A DNA stretch of 64,000 nucleotides from Streptomyces cavernicola (GTDB lineage Bacteria > Actinomycetota > Actinomycetes > Streptomycetales > Streptomycetaceae): NCBI RefSeq assembly GCF_029968035.1, contig NZ_JASCIQ010000004.1, forward strand, positions 186,001 through 250,000. Reading direction: 5' to 3'. Positions 30,217 through 40,001 of this stretch are shown piece by piece (the stretch's first letter is position 1; each line of letters opens with the position of its first letter). The notes under the pieces were generated by a model. It saw nothing but the letters and a program-made list of their open reading frames with translations, was not told the origin of the DNA and did not search any database. A program made the translations under genes and the position numbers.

Positions 30217-31919
30217 CAGAACAGGGAGTACCGCTGGGCGAGCGGCAGTTCGGCGGCCGGGGCGGGCTCGACGGGCTCTCCGTCGATCCGGATGGCGAAG
30301 GTCTCCGGGTCGACGTCGATGTCGGGGAGCGCCGTGTTGTTGGGGAGGTCGGCCTTGGTGAGGTGGCGGGTGGGCCGTACGGCGACCAACTCCCGTTCCA
30401 GGCCGAGGTGTTCGGCGAGGCCGTGCTCCAGGGCCGCCGGGGCGACGAAGCTGACCGAGAGGTGTGGGGCGGCGCCGGCCGCGGCGGTGGGGCGGAGCAG
30501 CACGGGCTGGGTGGTGGGGATGGCGGCGTTGGCGTCGCCGAGGGGCGCGTACACCACCATGCCGCCCTTGATGACGGCCGCGGGGCGGATGCCGAAGAAG
30601 GCGGGGTCCCACAGCACCAGGTCGGCGAGCTTGCCGGGTTCGACGGAGCCGACGACGTGGTCGATGCCGTGGGCGACGGCCGGGCAGATCGTGTACTTGG
30701 CGACGTAGCGGCGGGCGCGTTCGTTGTCGGCGGGCAGTGCGCTGTCGCGGTCGCCGAAGCGCTGCTTCATGGTGTGGGCGACCTGCCAGGTGCGGCAGAT
30801 GACCTCACCGATGCGTCCCATGGCCTGGGCGTCGGAGGAGGTGATGGACAGCGCTCCGATGTCGTGCAGGACGTCTTCGGCGGCGATGGTGGTGGCGCGG
30901 ATGCGGGACTCCGCGAAGGCGAGGTCCTCGGGGACGCGCGGGTTGAGGTGGTGGCACACCATCAGCATGTCGAGATGCTCGGCGACGGTGTTCACGGTGT
31001 GCGGGAGGGTCGGATTGGTGGACGCCGGAAGGATGTTGGGGTGGGAGGCGACGGTGATGATGTCGGGTGCGTGGCCTCCTCCGGCGCCTTCCGCGTGGAA
31101 GACGTGGATGCCGCGTCCGGCGATGGCGTCGAGGGTTCCTTCGACGTAGCCCACCTCGTTGAGACTGTCGGCGTGCAGGGCGACTTGGAGGCCGTGGGCG
31201 TCGGCCGCCTTCAGCGCGGCGTCGATGGCGGCGGGGGTGGCGCCCCAGTCCTCATGCACCTTGTAGCCTCCGGCGCCGCCGAGCGCCGCTTCGCGCAGGG
31301 CTTCCTCGCCGACCGTCGAACCCTTGGCGAACAGCAGGATGTTGAGCGGTACGCGGTCCAGGGAGCGGTGGATCATCGTGAGGTTCCAGGCGCCCGGGGT
31401 GACCGTGGTGGCCTTCGATCCCTCGGTGGCGCCGGTGCCGCCGCCGATGACGGTGGTGGTGCCGGTGGCGAGGGCCTCGTGCAGTGTCTCGGGCATCAGG
31501 AAGTGCACGTGCGTGTCGACGGCTCCGGCGGTGAGGATGCGGCCCTCGCCGGAGACCACATCGGTACCGGGGCCGATCACCAGGTCGGGGTGGACGCCGT
31601 CGCTGATGTCGGGGTTCCCGGAGCGGCCGAGGGCCACGATCCTGCCCGCCCGGACGCCGACGTCCGTCTTGACGACGCCCCAGTGGTCGAGGACGACGAC
31701 ATTGGTGATGACGAGGTCGAGGGCGCCGTCGGCGCGCGGGGTGGTGGCCTGGCCCATGGATTCACGGATGGACTTGCCGCCGCCGAACACGGCCTCGTCG
31801 CCGCCGAAGCAGCGGTCTTCCTCGACCTCGATCCAGAGGTCGGTGTCGGCGAGGCGCACGCGGTCGCCGGTGGTGGGTCCGTAGAGCGACGCGTAGGCGG
31901 CGCGGGTCAGTTGTGCCAT
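30216..31919 (-). CDS. ureC: Urease alpha subunit, operon 2 (canonical)
   Basis: 567 residues from ATG 31917-31919, which opens [20 protein letters not shown] as expected; the frame extends further upstream but only through ureB. All active-site motifs are canonical: [43 protein letters not shown] with the flap Cys and His, [15 protein letters not shown]. It is much closer to classical bacterial ureases than operon 1 UreC. Confidence 0.96.
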   Translation of the reverse strand: MAQLTRAAYASLYGPTTGDRVRLADTDLWIEVEEDRCFGGDEAVFGGGKSIRESMGQATTPRADGALDLVITNVVVLDHWGVVKTDVGVRAGRIVALGRSGNPDISDGVHPDLVIGPGTDVVSGEGRILTAGAVDTHVHFLMPETLHEALATGTTTVIGGGTGATEGSKATTVTPGAWNLTMIHRSLDRVPLNILLFAKGSTVGEEALREAALGGAGGYKVHEDWGATPAAIDAALKAADAHGLQVALHADSLNEVGYVEGTLDAIAGRGIHVFHAEGAGGGHAPDIITVASHPNILPASTNPTLPHTVNTVAEHLDMLMVCHHLNPRVPEDLAFAESRIRATTIAAEDVLHDIGALSITSSDAQAMGRIGEVICRTWQVAHTMKQRFGDRDSALPADNERARRYVAKYTICPAVAHGIDHVVGSVEPGKLADLVLWDPAFFGIRPAAVIKGGMVVYAPLGDANAAIPTTQPVLLRPTAAAGAAPHLSVSFVAPAALEHGLAEHLGLERELVAVRPTRHLTKADLPNNTALPDIDVDPETFAIRIDGEPVEPAPAAELPLAQRYSLF

Positions 31920-31920
31920 G

Positions 31921-32241
31921 TCAGCTGTTGTCCGTTCGTGCGGTACGGGTGCCGGGCAGGACGATGCCGGGCACTGCCCGACGTCCGCCCAGCTCGACGA
32001 GGCCGACCTCGACACCGACTCCGGGTTCGAATCGCAGGGACGTGCCGGAGGGAATATCGAGCCGGAAACCCTCGGCAAGGGACCGGTCGAAGGAAAGCGC
32101 GGGATTCGCTTCGGAGAAATGCAGATGAGATCCGACTTGAATGGGGCGGTCGCCCTCGTTCACGACGGCCAGCTGCCGTTGAGCGCGCGTGTCATTTATT
32201 TTCAGTACGCCGGACCCGGTCCGGATCTCGCCGGGGATCAC
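31921..32241 (-). CDS. ureB: Urease beta subunit, operon 2
   Basis: 106 residues, normal UreB length. Seen: [60 protein letters not shown]. Overlaps ureA by ATGA; one base separates it from ureC. Confidence 0.95.
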   Translation of the reverse strand: MIPGEIRTGSGVLKINDTRAQRQLAVVNEGDRPIQVGSHLHFSEANPALSFDRSLAEGFRLDIPSGTSLRFEPGVGVEVGLVELGGRRAVPGIVLPGTRTARTDNS

Positions 32242-32540
32242 GGGATCGGCGAGGTGATCGTGACGAGCTTGCGCCCGTCCGGGAAGGTCGCCTCGACCTG
32301 GACGTCATGCAGCATCTCCGGAACGCCTTCGAGCACGTCAGCGCGGGTGAGGACCTGTCGCCCCTCGGCCATCAGGTCACTCACGCGGGCACCCTCGCGG
32401 GCCCGCTCCATCGCCCAGCAGGCGAGCAGTGCGACAGCCTCCGGGTAATTCAGTCGTACGCCGCGGGCCCGCCGGTCACGGGCCACCATTCCGGCGACAT
32501 TCAAAAGCAGCTTTTCCGTGTCGGACGGAGTCAGAAACAT
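32238..32540 (-). CDS. ureA: Urease gamma subunit, operon 2
   Basis: 100 residues. Seen: [60 protein letters not shown]. First gene of operon 2; GGAGG precedes the ATG. The promoter must lie in the AT-richer gap shared with the divergent AraC gene. Confidence 0.95.
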   Translation of the reverse strand: MFLTPSDTEKLLLNVAGMVARDRRARGVRLNYPEAVALLACWAMERAREGARVSDLMAEGRQVLTRADVLEGVPEMLHDVQVEATFPDGRKLVTITSPIP

Positions 32541-32643
32541 GGGGAACCTCCGCGGGAGGCCGTCACCGGAATTCCCGGAATTACTTCACTCACGCTCTTC
32601 TTATAAGCCTCCCGACCTCGCCGTGGCAACTCACCCCGCACCT

Positions 32644-32697
32644 CGATAAGTCTCTTTCTGCCCTTATCGCCCTCCATATACGGGCAAAACAGGCAAA
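32644..32697. promoter_or_regulatory. Repeats in the ureA (operon 2) / araC gap
   Basis: CGATAAG (32644-32650) and CTTATCG (32663-32669) form a 7-bp inverted repeat with a 12-bp spacer. GGCAAAAC follows twice in tandem (one-base gap, 32682-32698 region). The 226-bp gap is locally AT-rich. It may hold sites for nitrogen, nickel or AraC control; none was recognised with certainty. Confidence 0.35.
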
Positions 32698-32766
32698 ACT
32701 TTTTACCTTTGGGGCCCGATACGGGCGTCCGCGCGCGAACTCGCCAGGGCTGCGTAGCCTTCCGTC

Positions 32767-33795
32767 ATGATCCCGATGATCCGCGCCGCCAGCCTGCGCG
32801 GCTTCGTCCCGCTCGTGGAGGGACTGGGCGGTGACGCGGACGGGCTGCTCGCCCGGTTCGGCCTCACACGGCAGGGTCTGGAATCCGACGAGGACCTCAT
32901 CCCGATCACCGCCAACGACCTCGTCCTCGACTCGGCAGCGGACGAACTCGGCTGCCCGGACTTCGGCCTGCGCCTGGCCGAGGCACAGGACTTGAGCATC
33001 CTCGGCCCGCTGGCGGTGGTGATCGAGTCGTCCTCGACGGTCGCCGAGGCGCTCGCCGTCGCGTCGACGTACATGTTCGTCCACAGTCCGGCGCTCAGCG
33101 TCGCGGTCGAGGCCGACCCTCGGCGAGGACGCGGTGTCGTCGCTCTGACCTATCGGAAGGACGTGCACGAGTCGCCGTACTCCCCACAGGCGATCGAGCT
33201 CGGGCTCGGACTGTTCTACCGGGTCTCGGTGATGCTGGTCGGCAGCCGGGCGGGGCTGCGCTCCATCGAGATCCCGCACCGCCCCCTGTCCCCCGTCTCC
33301 CGCTACACCGGGTTCTTCGGCGCCGACGTCGCCTTCGGCCGGCCGACCGCGGCGCTCCGGGTGGAACGGCGCCTTCTCGACGAGCAGTTCGCCACCGCCG
33401 ACGAGGCGATCCGGCGCCTGGCGGTGGAGTACCTCGCCGGCCACTACCCGGACCCCGCACGGAAGTTGTCCACGCAGGTCCGGCGCGCGCTGGCCGGGAG
33501 CCTGGGCACCGCCCCGCCGGCGATCGCCGGCGTCGCACGGCTCCTCTCCGTGCACCCGCGCACCCTCCAGCGCAAACTCGCCGCCGAGGGCGCCTCGTTC
33601 GCATCGATCCTCGACGAAGTACGACGCGACGCGGCCCATCGTCACCTCACCACGTCCGACCTCCCGCTGGGGCAGGTCGCGGCGCTCGTCGGATTCACCG
33701 AGCAGTCCACTCTCAGCCATGCCGTGAGGCGCTGGTACGGCAGCAGCCCGCGCGAGCTGCGCCGGACAGCACGGCGGACCACCCCGTCGAAGTGA
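32767..33795 (+). CDS. AraC-family regulator (OruR/ArgR-like arrangement)
   Basis: 342 residues. The N-terminal about 200 residues fit the AraC 'arabinose-binding' effector fold (PLVEGLGGDADGLLARFGL, LGPLAVVIESSSTVAEAL). The C-terminal HTH pair is clear (IAGVARLLSVHPRTLQRKLA, LPLGQVAALVGFTEQSTLSHA, RRWYGSSPRELRRT). It stands 81 bp before the hydrolase-SDR pair on the same strand and is divergent from urease operon 2. Control of the two genes behind it is most likely. Confidence 0.9.
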   Translation: MIPMIRAASLRGFVPLVEGLGGDADGLLARFGLTRQGLESDEDLIPITANDLVLDSAADELGCPDFGLRLAEAQDLSILGPLAVVIESSSTVAEALAVASTYMFVHSPALSVAVEADPRRGRGVVALTYRKDVHESPYSPQAIELGLGLFYRVSVMLVGSRAGLRSIEIPHRPLSPVSRYTGFFGADVAFGRPTAALRVERRLLDEQFATADEAIRRLAVEYLAGHYPDPARKLSTQVRRALAGSLGTAPPAIAGVARLLSVHPRTLQRKLAAEGASFASILDEVRRDAAHRHLTTSDLPLGQVAALVGFTEQSTLSHAVRRWYGSSPRELRRTARRTTPSK

Positions 33796-33876
33796 CCCGA
33801 GCTGTCGCGCTGAAACAAGTCTCCGGCCCCGTCCAGACTGCACTCTGAGGTCAGCAGCGACCCCGAGGAGGGACTC

Positions 33877-35013
33877 ATGGTGCAGTCGGCACAGCGATCC
33901 GGCCCGGACCTCACCGAGATCGGCGCCCGCCCGATCCCCGAGTTCGACGGCGTGCACGACGTCTGGCCGCGTGGTGAACGGCTCGCGGCCGTCCGGGAGG
34001 CGGCGACGGCGTACAAGGCGCGTTTCACCGCGCAGGGCCAGGTCCGCGGGGTGAAGTCGGTGGACATCGCGGCGGCTCCGTACCCGGTCGACTACGCCTT
34101 CCACAACGCCGTCTCGGTGCCCACCCTGCCGTTGATCTCGATGATCAACCGCATGGTCGTCGTCCAGTACGACGACTGGAGCGGCGTGCCACGGACGCTG
34201 GTGTTCGAGCCCACGGTCCCCGACGGCTCCGCGGAAGCGCCGTTCTACCGGCATCTGCAGAGGTTCATGGCCAAGGTTCCGGGCGGCGACCTGATCGGGA
34301 GGGCCGTCCTCAGGTACTACAACGAACCCGGCGATGTCCTGACGAAGTTGGGCCTGACCGCCGACGACATCGACTTCTGCACCTTCGACCACTTGCACGT
34401 GCAGGACCCGCGGATGATCCTCGGCTCCACCGAGACGATCGAGGGCGAGAGCGAACCGCGCCGACCGCTGTTCGGCGACGCGAGGATGCTCGTGCACAGC
34501 CGCGAGCTGGCGACACTCCGGTCGCTGCACCCGATGCAGTGGGCGTGGTACGTCGACGGCGGGCTCGGCGGTGTGGACCCGGCGAAGTTCGTGACCTTCG
34601 ACGGCGACATCGAACTCGGCCCCGGCGTCACCCTGTTGTGGACGCCCGGCCACACCGACGGCAACCACTCGCTGGTGATCAACACCCCGGACGGCGTCTG
34701 GGTCTCGTCGGAGAACGGCATCTCCCTGGACAACTGGCAGCCCGAGCTGTCGAAGATCCCCGGCGTGCGCAGATACCACGAACGGTTCGGCCGCGAGATC
34801 TGCCCGAACGCCAACACCCTCGAGGACTCCCTCGACCAGTACGACTCGATGGTCAAGGAGAAGATCCTGGCCGACCCCTGCAAGCGGGACCCGCGCTGGC
34901 TCCAGATCCTGCCCTCGACCGAACTCGCTCCGTGGAAGCGGTTCTGGCCCGTCGTTCCCACCTACGTACACGGCGGGATCGCGTACGGCGAGATCAAGGC
35001 GGGGCTGCGGTGA
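33877..35013 (+). CDS. Metallo-beta-lactamase-fold hydrolase
   Basis: 378 residues. Metal-binding motif HLHVQD (HxHxxD variant) in ADDIDFCTFDHLHVQDPRM, and a later His in LLWTPGHTDGNHSLVI. The roughly 170-residue N-terminal part before the motif is longer than in most family members. Substrate unknown. GAGGAG precedes the ATG. The stop overlaps the SDR start (GTGA), so the two proteins probably act together. Confidence 0.82.
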   Translation: MVQSAQRSGPDLTEIGARPIPEFDGVHDVWPRGERLAAVREAATAYKARFTAQGQVRGVKSVDIAAAPYPVDYAFHNAVSVPTLPLISMINRMVVVQYDDWSGVPRTLVFEPTVPDGSAEAPFYRHLQRFMAKVPGGDLIGRAVLRYYNEPGDVLTKLGLTADDIDFCTFDHLHVQDPRMILGSTETIEGESEPRRPLFGDARMLVHSRELATLRSLHPMQWAWYVDGGLGGVDPAKFVTFDGDIELGPGVTLLWTPGHTDGNHSLVINTPDGVWVSSENGISLDNWQPELSKIPGVRRYHERFGREICPNANTLEDSLDQYDSMVKEKILADPCKRDPRWLQILPSTELAPWKRFWPVVPTYVHGGIAYGEIKAGLR

Positions 35014-35852
35014 CCCGCTCCCCCGCAGGAGCTGTCGTCACCGGTGCGGGCCGCGGCCTGGGCAGACAGCTCGCCCGGCTCCTCCTCGCACGCGGCTACC
35101 AGGTCCTCGTCACCGACGTGAACCCGGCCTCGGCACAGGAGGCGGCCGACGAACTCGGCGACGGGGCCACCGCGTTGGCGGTCGACGTCCGCGACCAGGC
35201 CCAGGTCGAGGCGGCACGCGACGCGATCGTATCCCGGGCGGGCCGCCTGGACGTGTGGGTGAACAACGCCGGAGTGCTGGTCACCGGCCCGGCCTGGGAG
35301 CAGGACGAGGCCGGCCGCCGGCTGATGCTCGACGTCAACGCCCTCGGCACGATCAACGGCACGGTCGCCGCGATCAGCGCGATGCGCAGAACCGGCGGCG
35401 GACACGTGGTCAACATCGTCTCCCTCGCCGGCCTGACCGCCGTGGCCGGCGAGGCTGTCTACGCGGCGTCCAAGCACGCGGCGATCGGCTTCAGCCTGAG
35501 CACGATGGCCGACCTCAGGCTCGCGGGCGTCAGGGATGTCGACATCTCCTGCGTCTGCCCGGACGGCATCTGGACCCCGATGCTGCACGACAAGCTCGAC
35601 GACCCCGGCTCCGCACTGTCGTTCTCCGGGAAGCTGCTCAAGGCCGAGGAGGTCGTCGAAGCGGTCCGCACCGTGCTCGACAAACCCCGCCTGGTCACCG
35701 CGCTCCCGGGCCGGCGCGGCCTCGCGGCCCGGCTCGCCTCGCTGGCGCCGAGGCTCGGACTGGCCGCCGCACCGCTCGTCGTCGCCCGGGGCCGGCGTAC
35801 CCAGAAGCGACTGCTGGCAGACCTCCGGCAGAGGGGCGCCCCGAAGGCTTGA
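35010..35852 (+). CDS. Short-chain dehydrogenase/reductase
   Basis: 280 residues from GTG 35010. Classical SDR motifs: VVTGAGRGLGRQLARLL (nucleotide binding), VNNAGVL, IVSLAG with catalytic Ser, YAASKHAAIGF with Tyr and Lys. The basic C-terminal tail after residue 235 (RRGLAARLASLAPRLG, RRTQKRLLADLR) may contact a membrane or partner. Coupled to the metallo-hydrolase; substrate unknown. Confidence 0.9.
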   Translation: MTRSPAGAVVTGAGRGLGRQLARLLLARGYQVLVTDVNPASAQEAADELGDGATALAVDVRDQAQVEAARDAIVSRAGRLDVWVNNAGVLVTGPAWEQDEAGRRLMLDVNALGTINGTVAAISAMRRTGGGHVVNIVSLAGLTAVAGEAVYAASKHAAIGFSLSTMADLRLAGVRDVDISCVCPDGIWTPMLHDKLDDPGSALSFSGKLLKAEEVVEAVRTVLDKPRLVTALPGRRGLAARLASLAPRLGLAAAPLVVARGRRTQKRLLADLRQRGAPKA

Positions 35853-35946
35853 ACCCGCGCTCCCGCGCCCCGGCCACGGGGGCCTCGGCCGCCGCCTCGA
35901 TGGCGTCGACCGCCCTGACGCGAGGTCAGGAGCGCGGTTCAGGCAC

Positions 35947-38900
35947 TCAGGCGGGACCGGCCTCGAAGTGCAGCTCGATCGTCCGGGCGGCCGGCCGGTT
36001 GGCGTGACGCGGAAGGACGTCGAGGCCGCACGATCGCGAGCCGAGGCCGTGCTGGGCGGCGTCGATGTGGAGCCGGTAGCCGTCCGTGGCCGGCAGCTCG
36101 TGGGGGTGGCCCGCGGCAGCGGTCTGCTGCGGGGACCAGCGGCTGACGGTGAACCCGGGCCGGCGGCCCTGCAGATCGGGTTCCGTGCGCAGCGTGAGTA
36201 CGCGTTCATGACGGTCGGACAGGACGAGTTCGCGCAGGTCGCTGCGGTGGCCGCTCTCCTGCGGGCGGGCGTAGCGGAAGGTGAGGTCGTCGACGGCGGC
36301 GTCGAACCGGCCCACCAGTGCGGCGGCGCGGCTGTCCGGGTACGACTCACCGGGTCCGGTGCCGAACCAGGAGGCCCGGGAGATCCCGGCGGGCAGGTCG
36401 AAGCAGATTCCGGTGCGCGGCCACGCGGTCGTCCACCCGGTACTCGGAACGATGTCGGCCCTGAGGCCGATCCCGTTGCCGCTGCTCCACCACCGGTACG
36501 TCACGTCGACGCTCTTCGCGCTGTTCGCGGCGCTCACGCGCACGCGGACGAGCACACCGTGGGCTCCGGTCTGCACCTGGTCGACGCGGTGCACGAGACG
36601 GTCGAGGCCCTCCCGCCGCCACCGCTCGGCAGCACTCGGCCCAGGGGCGCCATGGCCGAAGGTGAGCTCCGGGTCGGCCTCTTCGTAGGACGGGAATCCG
36701 TCGGCGAGATCGTTGTCGGTGGGCGCGCGCCACAGTTCCAGGCGGGGGCCGGTGATCGGCAGCCGTCCGAGGCGTACGAGGCGGCCCGTGAGCCCGTCGA
36801 ACGCGGCGGCTCCGAGTTCGACCGCCGGGCTCGGAGCGTGCCGTGCGGGCGGATCGGCCGGTCCCGCGGGCCGAGGGGCAACGGTCGCCGTCTCGCGGTG
36901 ACGCAACGTCAGATCTGGTCTGTGCAAGGGGAATCCGGACTGCGGTGTCACATCGTGCTGTGCGGCGGCGACCACATGCCCGGCCGGTGCCCACGACGTG
37001 TCCTGGGCGAGCACGGCACGGACGGTGAGCCAGTGCTCGGCCGAGGGATCCGCTTCCGCAGCGGGCAGAGCCTGCGGCGGAAGGGTGGTCACGGAGCTTT
37101 CACCGGCGGGCACGGGCGGGACCGGCAGCCGGTCGGCGGCGACGTGGTGCCCGTCCCGCTCAAGAAGCCACTCGAAGGCCAGGTGGGCGGTGGAGAGCGA
37201 GTGGTGACGGTTGTGCACCGTGACCGTCGGAGCGGCCCGGTCCGTCCGCCCCGCCCCGTCGTCGAACGCGAGACGCACCGGCGCGCTCACGGCCTTGAAC
37301 TCGGCAAGGCCCGGTGTGGGGACGTCGTCGGAGCGCACGAGGCCGTCCATCACGAAATTCCCGTCGTGCACCGTCTCGCCGAAGTCCCCGCCATAGGCGT
37401 GGAACGGCGTGCCGTCGGCTGAGCGGGTCAGGATGCCGTGGTCTCGCCACTCCCAGACGAAGCCGCCGTGCAGCTTCGGGTGGGCGTCGAAGAGCGCGTC
37501 GTACTCGGCGAGCGCGCCGGGACCGTTGCCCATCGCGTGCGCGTACTCACACAGCAGGAAGGGTTTGGCGCGCTGCCTGGCGGATTCGGCCGGGTTGCAG
37601 CCGAGGAGCTGTCCGGTGACGGCACCGCTGCCGATGGATTCGGTCTCCTCCAGGTTCGCGTACATCCGCGAGTACACGTCGGTGTACTGGCCGGTGTAGT
37701 CGCCCTCGTAGTGCACCGGACGGTCCGGGTCCCTGTGGTGGACCCAGTGCGACATCGCGGCGAGGTTGCGACCGGTTCCGGACTCGTTGCCCAGGGACCA
37801 CATCACGATCGAGGGGTGGTTCTTGTCGCGTTCCACGGTGCGTTCGATCCGGTCGAGGTACTGCACCTCGAAGCGGGGGTCGTCGCTGGGGTTTCCCGCC
37901 CAGTCCAGGAAGGTGTAGCCGTGCGTTTCGAGGTCGCACTCGTCGATCACCCAGAAGCCGTACTCGTCGGCGAGGTCCAGCAGGCGGGGATGCGGCGGAT
38001 AGTGACTGGTCCGGATCGCGTTGACGTTGTGCCGCTTCATCAACTCCAGGTCGGCGCGGGCGTGTTCCTCGTCGAAGACGCGGCCGCGCTCGGGGTGCGT
38101 CTCGTGACGGTTCACGCCGCGGAAGACGACGCGGCGGCCGTTCACGGTGAAGGCGTCACCGACGATGCGGACCGTACGGAAACCGATGCGGAGGGAGACC
38201 GTCTCGCCCCGTGACGCGATGTCGGCGTCGTACAGCCGTGGATTCTCGGCGCTCCAGGGCTCCACGACGCCGGCCGCCACCGGGGCGACGTCCGCCGCGG
38301 AGTGCCAGGTCTCCTCGATGCCGAGTTCGGGAACGCTCAGCGTGACGGGGAACGCCTCGGGGCGGGCGACGAGTTCGGCCGTCAGCCGGCCCGCGCCGGT
38401 GACGTGGTCATAGTCGGACCTGACCCACACGTCGTCGACACAGCCGGCCGGACGGCCCAGAACGGTGACGTCGCGGAAGATACCGGGGAGCCACCACTGG
38501 TCCTGGTCCTCCAGGTAGCTCCCGGTCGACCACTGGTGCACGCGGACCACGAGCACGTTCCCCGCGGGCCGGACCAGCTCGGTGATGTCGAACTCCTGGG
38601 CCAGGCGCGACGCTTTGCCGGTGCCGACCTCCACCCCGTTGAGCCACACCCGGTAGGCCGACTCGACTCCGTCGAAGCGCAACAGCGTCCGCTCGGCCGC
38701 CCACTCGGCGGGCAGGTCGAAGCCGCGCCGGTGGTCGCCGGTCGGGTTCTCGTCGGGGACCCTGGGCGCGTCTATGGGGAAGGGGTACTGCACGTTCGTG
38801 TACGCGGGCCGTCCGTACGCGCCGTCGCCGTGCAGCACCCAGTGCGAGGGCACGGGGAGGGTGTCCCATGCCGTGTCGTCGAAGCCGGGGTCGGCGACCG

Positions 38901-39051
38901 TGTCATCGAGGCCCAGCGGCGAAGGCGCGTACCGGAAACGCCAGTCGCCGTCGAGGCGCAGCGCGGGCGCGTCCGTGCACACCCAGGAGCGTGCCGGGAC
39001 GCGCCTTCCTGTGCCCGGCTCGAAGTCCTCGTAGTACGTCATGGTGGCCAT
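35947..39051 (-). CDS. lacZ: Beta-galactosidase, GH2 LacZ type
   Basis: 1034 residues from ATG 39049-39051 (a second ATG at 39040-39042 is possible; AAGGA lies 13 bases before the first). Domain order follows LacZ: jelly-roll sugar binding (WRFRYAPSPLGLDD, PVPSHWVLHGDGAYGRPAYT), Ig-like, TIM barrel with VVFRGVNRHETHPERGRV, acid/base Glu in WSLGNESGTG (near residue 422) and nucleophile Glu in LLCEYAHAMGNGPG (near 502), then the large C-terminal BGal domain. No signal peptide, so it is cytoplasmic and hydrolyses imported galactosides. Follows the ABC genes, 65 bp after the MalG-like permease. Confidence 0.95.
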   Translation of the reverse strand: MATMTYYEDFEPGTGRRVPARSWVCTDAPALRLDGDWRFRYAPSPLGLDDTVADPGFDDTAWDTLPVPSHWVLHGDGAYGRPAYTNVQYPFPIDAPRVPDENPTGDHRRGFDLPAEWAAERTLLRFDGVESAYRVWLNGVEVGTGKASRLAQEFDITELVRPAGNVLVVRVHQWSTGSYLEDQDQWWLPGIFRDVTVLGRPAGCVDDVWVRSDYDHVTGAGRLTAELVARPEAFPVTLSVPELGIEETWHSAADVAPVAAGVVEPWSAENPRLYDADIASRGETVSLRIGFRTVRIVGDAFTVNGRRVVFRGVNRHETHPERGRVFDEEHARADLELMKRHNVNAIRTSHYPPHPRLLDLADEYGFWVIDECDLETHGYTFLDWAGNPSDDPRFEVQYLDRIERTVERDKNHPSIVMWSLGNESGTGRNLAAMSHWVHHRDPDRPVHYEGDYTGQYTDVYSRMYANLEETESIGSGAVTGQLLGCNPAESARQRAKPFLLCEYAHAMGNGPGALAEYDALFDAHPKLHGGFVWEWRDHGILTRSADGTPFHAYGGDFGETVHDGNFVMDGLVRSDDVPTPGLAEFKAVSAPVRLAFDDGAGRTDRAAPTVTVHNRHHSLSTAHLAFEWLLERDGHHVAADRLPVPPVPAGESSVTTLPPQALPAAEADPSAEHWLTVRAVLAQDTSWAPAGHVVAAAQHDVTPQSGFPLHRPDLTLRHRETATVAPRPAGPADPPARHAPSPAVELGAAAFDGLTGRLVRLGRLPITGPRLELWRAPTDNDLADGFPSYEEADPELTFGHGAPGPSAAERWRREGLDRLVHRVDQVQTGAHGVLVRVRVSAANSAKSVDVTYRWWSSGNGIGLRADIVPSTGWTTAWPRTGICFDLPAGISRASWFGTGPGESYPDSRAAALVGRFDAAVDDLTFRYARPQESGHRSDLRELVLSDRHERVLTLRTEPDLQGRRPGFTVSRWSPQQTAAAGHPHELPATDGYRLHIDAAQHGLGSRSCGLDVLPRHANRPAARTIELHFEAGPA

Positions 39052-39116
39052 GCGGGTCTGCCATTCCTTCGAACGCGGATGAGATGTCGTCGGTACAGCG
39101 AACGCTGCGGAGACAG

Positions 39117-40001
39117 CTAGCCCTTGACCGCTCCGTCGGACAGACCGCCGCGCCAGTACTTCTGCAGCACGATCATCGCGCCGATCAGCGGGACGACCGA
39201 GACGAGCGCGCCGCCCGTGGTGAGCCGGTAGAACTCCGGCAGGCGGTCCACCTGGCTGCTCCAGTTGTGCAGCCCCAGCGTGACCGGATACAGGGATTCG
39301 TCGGCGAGCATGACCAGGGGCAGGAAGAAGTTGTTCCAGATGAAGACGAGTTGGAACAGGAAGACCGTCACCAGCGCCGGGAGCATGGTGCGCAGTCCCA
39401 GCTTGTGGAAGATGCCCAGTTCGCCCGCGCCGTCGATGCGGCCGGCTTCGATGACCGAGGTGTCCACGGACGTCTCGGCGTAGATCCGGCACAGCAGGAG
39501 CCCGAACGGGGACACCAGTGACGGGATCAGCACGCTCAGGTGGGTGTTGGCCAGGCCGAGGGAGCTGAACAGCAGGAACATCGGCAACGCGAGGGCGGTC
39601 CCCGGCACGAGGACGCCGCCGAGAACGGTGCCGAAGACGAGGCGCTTCCCGCGGAATTCGTACTTGGCGAGCGCATAGCCCCCCGCCGCGGCGAAGTATG
39701 TCGCCAGAGCGGCGCCCACGCCGGCGTAGAGCAGGGAGTTGAGCAGCCAGCGTACGAAGATGCCGCCGTTGTAGGTGAAGACCAGGGCGAGGTTGTCCCA
39801 CAGGGCGAAGGTGGGGGCGAGAGCGAATCCGTTGGTCGCGAACAGGTCGGAGGTGGTCTTGGTCGCGGCCACGACGACGTAGTAGACGGGGACGAGGAAG
39901 TAGAGCGCGACGGTCACGAGGAGCGCCGTGACCGGGATCGTGGTCCTCGGCGTGCGCCTGGCCTTTCCCGCGGCGGGGATGCGGGTGGGTGCGGTCGTCA
40001 C
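39117..40001 (-). CDS. Sugar ABC transporter permease, MalG type
   Basis: 294 residues from GTG 39999-40001 (GGAAGG upstream). Six membrane segments; the conserved ATPase-contact loop reads EAGRIDGAGELGIFHKLGLR. It overlaps the MalF-type gene (GTGA). No ATP-binding gene is present; in streptomycetes a shared ATPase (MsiK) serves many such CUT1 systems. Confidence 0.92.
   Translation of the reverse strand: MTTAPTRIPAAGKARRTPRTTIPVTALLVTVALYFLVPVYYVVVAATKTTSDLFATNGFALAPTFALWDNLALVFTYNGGIFVRWLLNSLLYAGVGAALATYFAAAGGYALAKYEFRGKRLVFGTVLGGVLVPGTALALPMFLLFSSLGLANTHLSVLIPSLVSPFGLLLCRIYAETSVDTSVIEAGRIDGAGELGIFHKLGLRTMLPALVTVFLFQLVFIWNNFFLPLVMLADESLYPVTLGLHNWSSQVDRLPEFYRLTTGGALVSVVPLIGAMIVLQKYWRGGLSDGAVKG

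Noticed and set aside
30201..32606. 801-codon plus-strand frame
   Set aside because: Antisense to ureC-ureB-ureA of operon 2; typical high-GC shadow frame.
32590..34971. 793-codon minus-strand frame
   Set aside because: Antisense to the AraC and metallo-hydrolase genes, both well supported.
39052..39801. Upstream extension of the lacZ frame to 1284 codons
   Set aside because: The extra 250 codons overlap the MalG permease in another frame; LacZ starts at 39051 give normal length.
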